From Candidatus Methylomirabilota bacterium (lineage in GTDB: Bacteria; Methylomirabilota; Methylomirabilia; Methylomirabilales; JACQHM01): 7,167 bases of DNA. Below, one piece after another: positions 1 through 5,511 of this stretch. Position 1 is the first letter of the stretch. Each line of letters opens with the position of its first letter. The notes under the pieces are model-generated. The model saw nothing but the letters and a program-made list of their open reading frames with translations, was not told where the DNA came from and searched no databases. The translations under genes were made by a program, and so were the position numbers. The stretch lies in contig JACQHM010000198.1 in assembly GCA_016199025.1 (NCBI GenBank), positions 1 to 7,167 on the forward strand. Direction: 5' to 3'.

Positions 1-35
1 CAACACCCAACACCCAACACCCAACACCCAACACC
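1..35. repeat. Heptanucleotide tandem array A (unit CAACACC, 5 perfect copies)
   Basis: Five uninterrupted identical copies of the 7-mer CAACACC run from the first base of the window to 35, so the array probably continues upstream. It ends 20 bp before the cinA start codon and leaves the cinA ribosome binding site (43-49) intact. It is one of six arrays in the window that share a 7-bp period but not a unit sequence. Confidence 0.95.
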
Positions 36-42
36 TGGGGTC

Positions 43-49
43 GAAGGAG
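43..49 (+). promoter_or_regulatory. Ribosome binding site of cinA
   Basis: GAAGGAG at 43-49 lies 6 nt before the GTG at 56. This supports GTG as the cinA start and matches the conserved beginning of the protein (MIAEILTIGSELLLG). Confidence 0.8.
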
Positions 50-55
50 CCTTGC

Positions 56-1306
56 GTGATCGCCGAGATCCTCACGATCGGGAGCGAGCTTCTCCTGGGG
101 CGGATCGTGAACACCAACGTCGCCGCCATCGCCGAGCGGCTTTCCCTGGAAGGGATCCAAGTAGCCTTCGCCACGACGGTGGGTGATGAGTTGGGAAGGA
201 TCGAAGAGGCCTTCCGGCTCGCCCTTGCCAGGGCCGATCTTGTCATCGCGACCGGGGGTTTGGGCCCGACAGAGGACGATTTGACGAGAGAGGCGGTCTC
301 GGCCGTCCTGGGCAGGCCCCTGAAGCTCGACGAAGGGATCGTGGAGAGAATCCGCCAGCGCTTCGCCCGGCGCGGGGTCTCCATGCCCAAGAACAACGAG
401 AAGCAGGCCCTGGTGCCGGAAGGGGCTTTAGTCCTAGAGAACCCCCATGGGACGGCCCCCGGCCTCTTCATCCAAGTCGGCGAGCGGCAGGCAGTGCTCC
501 TCACGCCTGGCGTCCCTCGGGAGATGCTGCCGATGCTGGGCGAGCGGGCGCTCCCTAAGCTCCGGGAGCTCTTCGGGCTTCGGAGACGGGGCACAACCAG
601 GGTCCTCAAGGTGACCGGCTTAAGCGAGTCGAAGGTGGACGAGATGGTAGGCGATCTCATCCGTCCGGATACAAACCCGGCTGTCACCATCTTGGCCCAT
701 CCCGGGGAGATCCATCTTGTCCTGCGGGCGATAGCCGAGGCGGGGGAGGAGCTGGAGGCGCTCCTTGGCAGCGTCGAGGGGGAGGTCCGTCGGAGGCTTG
801 GCGTTTTTCTGTATGGAACGGATCACGAACGGCTGGAGGATGTCGTGGGCAGGCTCCTTACGGAGCGCCGGAAGACGGTGGCTGTCGCGGAGTCCTGCAC
901 GGGAGGCCTCGTGGCCCACCGCCTGACCAATGTCCCCGGGAGTTCCTTCTACTTCGAGCGGGGGGTGGTTGCCTACAGCGAGGAGGCGAAACAGACTGCC
1001 GTGGATGTCCCTTCGGCCCTCATCCATCGATATGGGGCCGTGAGCCGGGAGGTGGCCGAGGCCATGGCGGAGGGGATCCGGAAGGGAAGTGAGACCGATT
1101 ATGGCCTCGGGATCACAGGGATCGCCGGGCCTTCCGGCGGGACCCCGGAGCGGCCTGTCGGCCTCGTGCACATCGCCTTGTCATGGGGGGATGGGATAGC
1201 CTCGAAGGAGTCCCGCTTCCCGTTCGATCGGGAGATGAACAAATGGTGGGCCGCCCAGATGGCCCTGGACCTGTTGCGTCGCCACCTCCTGGGCGTCGAG
1301 CTGTAA
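56..1306 (+). CDS. cinA: CinA family protein, nicotinamide mononucleotide deamidase
   Basis: This is a full-length two-domain CinA of 416 aa, the usual family length. The N-terminal MoCF-like (COG1058) domain covers about residues 1-170 and shows TIGSELLLG (7-15), GGLGPTEDD (67-75), HGTAPG (131-136) and PGVPREM (151-157). The C-terminal PncC-type domain covers about 260-416 and shows AESCTGG (278-284), with the expected nucleophile Ser280, and GITGIAGPSGG (352-362). By family knowledge the C-terminal domain hydrolyses NMN to nicotinic acid mononucleotide and ammonia, recycling the pyridine nucleotide released by NAD-dependent DNA ligase. The N-terminal domain has been linked to ADP-ribose pyrophosphatase activity in some members. 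The protein is soluble, with no signal peptide. The start is GTG with a good ribosome binding site. In many bacteria cinA sits beside thpR and recA; thpR follows here after 142 bp, but recA is not in this window. Heptad repeats lie on both sides of the gene. Confidence 0.96.
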   Translation: MIAEILTIGSELLLGRIVNTNVAAIAERLSLEGIQVAFATTVGDELGRIEEAFRLALARADLVIATGGLGPTEDDLTREAVSAVLGRPLKLDEGIVERIRQRFARRGVSMPKNNEKQALVPEGALVLENPHGTAPGLFIQVGERQAVLLTPGVPREMLPMLGERALPKLRELFGLRRRGTTRVLKVTGLSESKVDEMVGDLIRPDTNPAVTILAHPGEIHLVLRAIAEAGEELEALLGSVEGEVRRRLGVFLYGTDHERLEDVVGRLLTERRKTVAVAESCTGGLVAHRLTNVPGSSFYFERGVVAYSEEAKQTAVDVPSALIHRYGAVSREVAEAMAEGIRKGSETDYGLGITGIAGPSGGTPERPVGLVHIALSWGDGIASKESRFPFDREMNKWWAAQMALDLLRRHLLGVEL

Positions 1307-1313
1307 AAAAGCG

Positions 1314-1333
1314 TTCAGCTTTCAGCTTTCAGC
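1314..1333. repeat. Heptanucleotide tandem array B (unit TTCAGCT, 2.9 copies)
   Basis: Two full copies of TTCAGCT and six bases of a third begin 7 bp after the cinA stop codon. The reverse complement of the unit contains GCTGAA, which matches the edge of array C at 1441-1446. Arrays B and C are therefore inverted relative to each other across about 80 bp. Confidence 0.85.
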
Positions 1334-1413
1334 AAAAACAGAGGGATATGAGCAACAGCCCACAATTCCCAAAACGAGGGTTTGTTCATAGTCTTTTGTG
1401 TGTTCTTGTCTTC
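1334..1413. other. Non-coding segment between arrays B and C
   Basis: This 80-bp segment of the cinA-thpR spacer is more A/T-rich than the neighbouring genes. No convincing promoter was found. A 27-codon frame, ATG 1348 to TGA 1429-1431, crosses it and would encode a short peptide with a hydrophobic stretch (FVHSLLCVLVFLM). The nearest purine-rich stretch, AGAGGG at 1340-1345, is only 2 nt from the ATG, so I do not call this a gene. Confidence 0.5.
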
Positions 1414-1446
1414 CTGATGGCTGATGGCTGATGACTAATGGCTGAA
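1414..1446. repeat. Heptanucleotide tandem array C (unit CTGATGG, about 4.7 copies)
   Basis: Two exact copies of CTGATGG are followed by CTGATGA and CTAATGG, one substitution each, and then by the partial copy CTGAA. The array ends 2 bp before the thpR ATG at 1449 and fills the place where a ribosome binding site would lie. Each of the first four copies supplies an ATG (1417, 1424, 1431, 1438), and each ATG opens a frame that stops after four codons. Confidence 0.9.
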
Positions 1447-1448
1447 TT

Positions 1449-2018
1449 ATGATGCGGTTATTCGTTGCGGCTAATCTCACCGGGACGATCAAGGAGGCCC
1501 TCGCCGAGGTGCAGCGGGCCCTCCGGTCAAAGGGGGGTGGTGTGAGCTGGGTCAAGCCGGAAAATCTCCACATCACCTTGAAGTTCCTTGGGGAGGTGGA
1601 GGAGAGGATGCTCAAAGCGGTGAGGGGGGTCATCGCATCCTCCGTTGCTGCCGTCGGTCCCGTTCTGCTCTCTTTCGCCGACCTTGGAACGTTTCCTCAT
1701 CTCCGTTCCCCCAGGGTGATCTGGGTTGGGGTGAGGGAGGGGGCCGAGGGGCTTTCACTCCTTCAGGCGAACCTGGAGCAGGGTTTCAAGGGGATCGGTT
1801 TCCCCCGAGAGAACAGATCCTTCACGGCTCATCTGACCCTTGGGAGAGTCCGCTCGCCGAAGGGCCTCCAGCCCCTCGTCGAGGAGGTCAAGGCTTGGCA
1901 AAGGGACGCTTTGGGGGAGATGGTCTTGAAGCAGGTGGACCTCATGAGAAGCCAGCTCCATCCCGGTGGCTCCATCTACACGATCCTCGAAAGCTTCCCC
2001 CTCCAAACACCCCCATAA
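1449..2018 (+). CDS. thpR: RNA 2',3'-cyclic phosphodiesterase (LigT/2H family)
   Basis: This is a 189-aa member of the 2H phosphoesterase superfamily, at normal ThpR length. Both signature motifs are present: HITL at residues 41-44 (inside LHITLKFLGEV) and HLTL at 128-131 (inside FTAHLTLGRV). His41 and His128 are the expected catalytic pair. By family knowledge the enzyme opens RNA 2',3'-cyclic phosphate ends to 2'-phosphates, and homologues can ligate tRNA halves through a 2'-5' bond in vitro. It should be cytoplasmic. The start is uncertain between two adjacent ATGs (1449 and 1452); the family often begins M-R-L-F, which fits 1452 equally well. No Shine-Dalgarno sequence is visible because array C fills the upstream region. 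The last base of the stop codon (2016-2018) is the first base of array D, so the gene is tightly bracketed by repeats. Confidence 0.93.
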   Translation: MMRLFVAANLTGTIKEALAEVQRALRSKGGGVSWVKPENLHITLKFLGEVEERMLKAVRGVIASSVAAVGPVLLSFADLGTFPHLRSPRVIWVGVREGAEGLSLLQANLEQGFKGIGFPRENRSFTAHLTLGRVRSPKGLQPLVEEVKAWQRDALGEMVLKQVDLMRSQLHPGGSIYTILESFPLQTPP

Positions 2019-2052
2019 ATAGCCAATAGCCAATAGTCGATAGTCAAGGGCC
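2018..2052. repeat. Heptanucleotide tandem array D (unit AATAGCC, about 5 copies)
   Basis: Two exact AATAGCC copies are followed by AATAGTC, GATAGTC and a decayed AAGGGCC, all in register. The array starts on the last base of the thpR stop codon. Its reverse complement (unit GGCTATT, variants GACTATT and GACTATC) resembles array C read as GGCTGAT and GACTAAT. Arrays C and D therefore form imperfect inverted repeats around thpR. Confidence 0.85.
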
Positions 2053-2063
2053 AATCAAGGTGC

Positions 2064-2086
2064 TACAGGCCACGGGCCACGGGCCA
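2064..2086. repeat. Heptanucleotide tandem array E (unit CACGGGC, about 3 copies)
   Basis: A diverged copy, TACAGGC, is followed by two exact CACGGGC copies and a CA remnant. This places the palindrome GGCC at 2068, 2075 and 2082, exactly 7 bp apart. It lies 11 bp after array D in the same spacer but has an unrelated unit. It ends 29 bp before the glycerate kinase ATG. Confidence 0.8.
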
Positions 2087-2115
2087 GTGTGAGGTCTCTA
2101 GCCTGAAGCGGGGCG

Positions 2116-3453
2116 ATGGAGAGCGTCCAGGAGCTGAGGAAGGCAGCCTTAGAGATCTTCGGCGCGGCATTAAAGGCGGCGGATCCGGCGGAGGCGATCC
2201 GACGGCATGTCCGCCTGGAGGGAACACTCCTCAAGGCAGGGATCTCCACGTTTGACCTTTCCCAGGTCAGGAGGATGTTCGTGGTGGGGGCGGGGAAGGC
2301 CAGCGCCCCTATGGGAGCCGCTCTGGAGGAGATCTTACACGATCGGATTCTCGAAGGCCTCATGGTGACCAAGTATGGACACCTGGGGCCGGTCAGGCGG
2401 GTCAGGCTGTTGGAGGCCGGTCACCCCGTCCCTGACGAGGCGGGGCTTCAAGCAGCCCGGGCCGTTCTGGACTTGGTAGAGAGGGCCGGGGAAGGGGACT
2501 TGGTCATCGTCTTGATCTCGGGTGGTGGCTCCGCCCTTCTCCCGTTCCCCGTCGAGGGAGTCACCCTCGAGGAGAAACAGAAGCTCACGGGACTTCTCCT
2601 GGCCTGCGGGGCTGCCATCAAGGAGATCAACGCCGTCCGGAAGCACCTCTCCCGGATAAAAGGTGGGAAACTTGCCCAGGCCGCCTTTCCCGCAAAAGTT
2701 CTGGCCTTGATCCTCTCCGATGTCGTCGGTGACCCTCTCGACGCCATCGCCTCGGGGCCAACGGCCCCGGATCTCACCACCTTCGCCGATGCCTTCGAGA
2801 TCCTGAAACGCTATAGGTTGCTGGAACAGGTCCCGGCCTCCATCCTCCAGCATCTCCAGGCTGGCTTAGAAGGAAAGGTCCTGGAGACACCCAAAGCGGA
2901 CGATCCCTTGTTCGAAGGGGTCACGAACGTCATCGTGGGGAGCAACCTCCTGGCCCTCCTGGCCGCGAAGGCCCGGGCGGAGGAGTTCGGCTTCCGAACC
3001 CTGATCCTTTCCTCCTCCATCGAAGGGGAGACGAGGGAGGTGGCCAAGGTCCACGGGGCCATCGCCAGGGAGGTGAGACGCACGGGCCATCCCATCCCCC
3101 CCCCTGCCTGCATCATCTCAGGGGGGGAGACCACGGTGACCCTCAGGGGAACGGGGAAGGGAGGGCGGAACCAGGAGTTCGTTCTGGCGGCGGCCCTGGA
3201 GGTCGAAGGGCTTTCCAGGGTGGTGGTCTTGAGCTGCGGCACCGACGGCACCGACGGGCCCACCGATGCCGCGGGGGCGGTGGCCGATGGGGAGACCCTC
3301 GAGCGGGCGAAGGCCTTGAGGTTGGACCCCTCCCGCTTCCTCGAAGAGAACGATGCTTACCATTTCTTTCAGGGTCTTAAGGATCTGATCATGACCGGCC
3401 CGACCAACACCAACGTGATGGATGTCCGACTCATCCTGGTCGGCGGCGATTGA
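2116..3453 (+). CDS. gckA: Glycerate 2-kinase, MOFRL family
   Basis: This 445-aa protein has the length and motif order of the MOFRL (DUF4147) glycerate kinases. The N-terminal domain shows VGAGKAS (57-63), with its lysine, SGGGSALL (135-142), NAVRKHLSRIKGG (172-184) and LSDVVGDPLDAIASGPT (200-216). The C-terminal MOFRL domain (about 330-438) shows SGGETTV (335-341), GKGGRNQEF (347-355), GTDGTDGPTDAAGA (375-388) and TGPTNTNVMD (427-436). By family knowledge it phosphorylates D-glycerate with ATP to 2-phosphoglycerate, which enters lower glycolysis. The enzyme is cytoplasmic. The start at ATG 2116 has only a weak GGGG (2110-2113) upstream, and a GAGG at 2091-2094 is too far to help. No glyoxylate, tartronate or hydroxypyruvate enzyme is adjacent, so the source of glycerate cannot be read from context. 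The symbol follows common usage; glxK-type glycerate kinases are a different family. Confidence 0.92.
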   Translation: MESVQELRKAALEIFGAALKAADPAEAIRRHVRLEGTLLKAGISTFDLSQVRRMFVVGAGKASAPMGAALEEILHDRILEGLMVTKYGHLGPVRRVRLLEAGHPVPDEAGLQAARAVLDLVERAGEGDLVIVLISGGGSALLPFPVEGVTLEEKQKLTGLLLACGAAIKEINAVRKHLSRIKGGKLAQAAFPAKVLALILSDVVGDPLDAIASGPTAPDLTTFADAFEILKRYRLLEQVPASILQHLQAGLEGKVLETPKADDPLFEGVTNVIVGSNLLALLAAKARAEEFGFRTLILSSSIEGETREVAKVHGAIAREVRRTGHPIPPPACIISGGETTVTLRGTGKGGRNQEFVLAAALEVEGLSRVVVLSCGTDGTDGPTDAAGAVADGETLERAKALRLDPSRFLEENDAYHFFQGLKDLIMTGPTNTNVMDVRLILVGGD

Positions 3454-3485
3454 AGCGTGACAAAGCCACGCTGAACAGCCTTTTT
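3454..3485 (+). terminator. Possible weak terminator after the glycerate kinase
   Basis: AGCGTG (3454-3459) and CACGCT (3467-3472) form a perfect 6-bp stem with a 7-nt loop directly after the stop codon. A run of five T follows at 3481-3485, but 8 nt separate it from the stem, so this is not a canonical intrinsic terminator. Its place between a stop codon and a good promoter makes a transcription boundary plausible. Confidence 0.4.
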
Positions 3486-3487
3486 GC

Positions 3488-3516
3488 TTGACAAATCTAC
3501 CATGACCCATTAGATT
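3488..3516 (+). promoter_or_regulatory. Sigma70-type promoter of the ffh-rplS cluster
   Basis: A perfect -35 hexamer TTGACA (3488-3493) is followed by a 17-bp spacer and the -10 hexamer TAGATT (3511-3516), which matches TATAAT at four of six positions. The region is locally A/T-rich in a GC-rich window. Transcription would start near 3522-3524, giving a leader of about 20 nt before the ffh ATG at 3543. The SD-like GAGGG lies at 3532-3536. Confidence 0.75.
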
Positions 3517-3542
3517 TATCTCTCCGCGAAAGAGGGTCTGGA

Positions 3543-4874
3543 ATGTTCGAGGCGCTCAGCGACCGATTAGGCCAGATCTTTAAGAAGCTTCGGGGGCATG
3601 GCCACCTGACAGAGAAGGACGTCGCCGAGGCCATCCGGGAGGTCCGCCTGGCCCTCCTGGAGGCCGATGTCCATTACAGGGTCGTCAAGGACTTCGTCGA
3701 ACGGGTCAAGGTCCGGGCGGTCGGCAAGGAGGTCCTGGAGAGCCTTACCCCGGGGCAACAGGTCGTCAAGATCGTCTATGAGGGACTGGTCGAGCTCCTG
3801 GGGGGGAGGGAGAGCCGGCTGAGATTTGCCCCATCTCCTCCCTCTGTGCTGATGCTTGTCGGCCTCCAAGGTTCTGGGAAGACCACCACGGCGGCGAAGC
3901 TCGCTTCCCGTTTGGCCTCCGAGGGCCGCCATCCCCTCCTCGTGGCTGCGGACCTCAAGCGGCCGGCGGCCGTGGAGCAACTGAAGGTGCTCGGCGGGAG
4001 GATCGGGGTCCCTGTCTTTTTAGACCCCGGGGGGGCTTCCCCCTTGAAGGCCTGTCGGGAGGCCCTGGTCCAGGCCAAAACGAAAGGTCAAGATATCGTC
4101 ATCCTCGACACGGCGGGGAGGCTCCACATCGATGAGCCCCTCATGGAGGAGCTGAAGGCCATGAAGGAGGCCACTGTTCCCTCCGAGATCCTCCTGGTGG
4201 TTGACGCCATGACCGGCCAGGATGCCGTGGCCTCGGCCTCTCGCTTCGACGGGGAGCTGACTTTGACGGGGGTCATCCTCACGAAGTTGGACGGGGACGC
4301 TCGGGGGGGAGCCGCCCTCTCCATTAGGGCCGTCACGGGGAAACCGATCAAGTTCATCGGGGTAGGGGAGAAGCTGGAGGCCTTAGAACCCTTCCACCCT
4401 GATCGGATGGCCTCCCGGATCCTGGGGATGGGCGACATCCTCACCCTGGTGGAAAAAGCCGAGGCGGCCTTCGATCGGAAGAAGGCGGAGGAGCTGGAAC
4501 GGAAGATCAGGGAGGCGAGCTTTACCCTGGAGGATTTCCGGGAGCAGCTTCACCAGCTTCGGAACATGGGCCCCTTCGAGCAGCTCCTCCAGATGATCCC
4601 GGGCCTCTCACGGGTGAAAGGCTTGAAGCCGGATGAGAAGGAGTTCACGCGCCTGGAGGCCATCATCGATTCCATGACCCCCAAGGAGCGTCAGCACCCT
4701 TCGATCATCGACGGGAGCCGCCGGAGGAGGATCGCGCTGGGGAGCGGGACCAGCGTGGCCGAGGTCAACCGGTTATTGAAACAGTTCGAGGAGCTGAACC
4801 GGCTGGTCAAGCAGTTGACCAAGTCGGGGAAAACGAGACGGATGGGCAGGGGACTGCCTCTTCCGGGATTCTAG
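3543..4874 (+). CDS. ffh: Signal recognition particle protein Ffh (SRP54 GTPase)
   Basis: This 443-aa protein has the full N-G-M architecture. The N domain lies at about 1-90. The G domain shows P-loop GLQGSGKTT (107-115), DLKRPAAV (137-144), DTAGRLH (189-195), TKLDGDARGG (247-256) and VGEK (274-277). The M domain (about 296-443) contains GPFEQLLQMIPG (343-354) and the 4.5S RNA-binding motif SRRRRIALGSG (392-402). By family knowledge it binds signal sequences of nascent membrane proteins with 4.5S RNA and docks with FtsY in a GTP-dependent cycle. The M domain is unusually poor in methionine, with five after residue 295; Leu and Val occupy the C-terminal helix (KQFEELNRLVKQL) where Met clusters are common. 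The start at ATG 3543 has GAGGG 6 nt upstream. It is the first gene of the cluster, and rpsP starts 20 nt after its stop codon. Confidence 0.98.
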   Translation: MFEALSDRLGQIFKKLRGHGHLTEKDVAEAIREVRLALLEADVHYRVVKDFVERVKVRAVGKEVLESLTPGQQVVKIVYEGLVELLGGRESRLRFAPSPPSVLMLVGLQGSGKTTTAAKLASRLASEGRHPLLVAADLKRPAAVEQLKVLGGRIGVPVFLDPGGASPLKACREALVQAKTKGQDIVILDTAGRLHIDEPLMEELKAMKEATVPSEILLVVDAMTGQDAVASASRFDGELTLTGVILTKLDGDARGGAALSIRAVTGKPIKFIGVGEKLEALEPFHPDRMASRILGMGDILTLVEKAEAAFDRKKAEELERKIREASFTLEDFREQLHQLRNMGPFEQLLQMIPGLSRVKGLKPDEKEFTRLEAIIDSMTPKERQHPSIIDGSRRRRIALGSGTSVAEVNRLLKQFEELNRLVKQLTKSGKTRRMGRGLPLPGF

Positions 4875-4883
4875 ATGGGCTGG

Positions 4884-4890
4884 GGAGGTG
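4884..4890 (+). promoter_or_regulatory. Ribosome binding site of rpsP
   Basis: GGAGGTG at 4884-4890 is a near-perfect Shine-Dalgarno sequence with its GGAGG core 6 nt before ATG 4895. It selects this ATG over the out-of-frame ATG at 4875 directly after the ffh stop codon. Confidence 0.85.
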
Positions 4891-4894
4891 AAGG

Positions 4895-5170
4895 ATGGCG
4901 GTTCGGATCAGACTCCGGAGGATGGGGGCGAGGAAGAAACCTTTCTACCGCCTCGTGGTGGCCGACCGGAGAAGCCCTCGGGACGGCAGGCTCATCGAGA
5001 GCATCGGGACCTACGATCCAGGGACGGCCACCGTCAAGATCGATCAAGAAAAAGCCATCGCCTGGCTGAACAAGGGGGCCCAGCCCACGGATACGGTGCA
5101 CGAGCTTCTGTCCAGGGCCGGGGTGATTCGGCGTCTCGCCGAGCCGGAGGCTCAGGAACCGGAAGGCTAG
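4895..5170 (+). CDS. rpsP: Small ribosomal subunit protein bS16
   Basis: This 91-aa protein starts MAVRIRLRRMGARKKPFYRL, the conserved bS16 N-terminus, and continues with VVADRRSPRDGR (21-32) and IGTYDP (37-42). The short C-terminal tail (AEPEAQEPEG) is acidic and Gly/Pro-rich, as is common in this family. bS16 binds 16S rRNA in the body of the 30S subunit and is needed for its assembly. It lies between ffh and khpA, its usual place. The start is supported by the strong ribosome binding site. The following gene is separated by a 100-nt spacer, the longest inside the cluster. Confidence 0.97.
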   Translation: MAVRIRLRRMGARKKPFYRLVVADRRSPRDGRLIESIGTYDPGTATVKIDQEKAIAWLNKGAQPTDTVHELLSRAGVIRRLAEPEAQEPEG

Positions 5171-5270
5171 TGCTGTTGACCTCGTCCGGGGCCCCCCTGG
5201 AGTGATTGAAGGGAAAGTTGGTGCTTCCCTGGTGCACAACCTGAACCACGAACCGTGTGAGGAGGCAAAG
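5171..5270 (+). other. Untranslated spacer with possible hairpins before khpA
   Basis: The 100 nt between the rpsP stop and the khpA GTG hold the self-complementary run GGGGCCCC (5188-5195). They also hold two mutually exclusive weak stems. The first is GGGAA (5211-5215) with TTCCC (5225-5229). The second is GTT plus GTGC (5217-5224, one bulged G) with GCAC plus AAC (5234-5240). No -10 element fits downstream of the TTGACC at 5176-5181. The khpA frame is open back to a GTG at 5202, but those 23 codons do not resemble the family and lack a ribosome binding site at the correct spacing. Confidence 0.4.
5259..5265 (+). promoter_or_regulatory. Ribosome binding site fixing the khpA start
   Basis: GAGGAGG at 5259-5265 lies 5 nt before GTG 5271. 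It is the strongest Shine-Dalgarno sequence near this gene and favours the 77-aa product over an in-frame GTG at 5202. Confidence 0.85.
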
Positions 5271-5504
5271 GTGCTGAAAGATCTGGTGGAGTATCTGGCC
5301 AAAGCATTAGTGGACAATCCTGATGCGGTCAGCGTGGATGCCGTCGAGGATGACAAGATGACGGTGTTGAAGTTGAAGGTGGCCCCAACCGACCTGGGAA
5401 GGGTGATCGGCAAGCAGGGTCGGACGGCTAGGGCCATGCGGACATTACTCCATGCCTCGGCCGCCAAGTCGAAACGCCGGGCTGTCCTCGAGATCTTGGA
5501 GTGA
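5271..5504 (+). CDS. khpA: KH-domain RNA-binding protein KhpA
   Basis: This is a small single-KH protein of 77 aa when started at GTG 5271, the normal KhpA length. It begins MLKDLVEYLAKALVDNP, the typical family N-terminus, and carries the RNA-binding GxxG loop as GKQG (47-50) within LGRVIGKQGRTARAMRTLL. In Firmicutes KhpA partners with KhpB (Jag/EloR) and binds a broad set of RNAs; in other phyla its role is less clear. It always tends to occur between rpsP and rimM, which suggests a link to ribosome biogenesis. An in-frame GTG at 5202 would add 23 non-conserved residues and is rejected. The TGA stop (5502-5504) overlaps the rimM ribosome binding site, so translation of the two genes is probably coupled. 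Confidence 0.95.
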   Translation: MLKDLVEYLAKALVDNPDAVSVDAVEDDKMTVLKLKVAPTDLGRVIGKQGRTARAMRTLLHASAAKSKRRAVLEILE

Positions 5505-5511
5505 GGAGCCG

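Noticed and set aside
1..35. Array A as part of a CRISPR array
   Set aside because: The units are contiguous 7-mers with no spacers, and no cas gene is present.
620..1171. Minus-strand open frame of 183 codons inside cinA
   Set aside because: cinA has intact family motifs throughout this interval. The antisense frame is Pro/Arg/His-rich with no domain or ribosome binding site support.
2335..2853. Minus-strand open frames inside the glycerate kinase gene
   Set aside because: They are codon-bias shadows of a gene with continuous conserved motifs, and no known family is visible in them.
5202..5270. N-terminal extension of khpA from GTG 5202
   Set aside because: The extra 23 residues do not resemble KhpA, and the strong GAGGAGG sits 5 nt before the internal GTG at 5271.
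4871..5467. Minus-strand open frame of 198 codons opposite rpsP and khpA
   Set aside because: It lies fully opposite well-identified genes, has no recognisable domain, and is typical of spurious antisense frames in GC-rich DNA.
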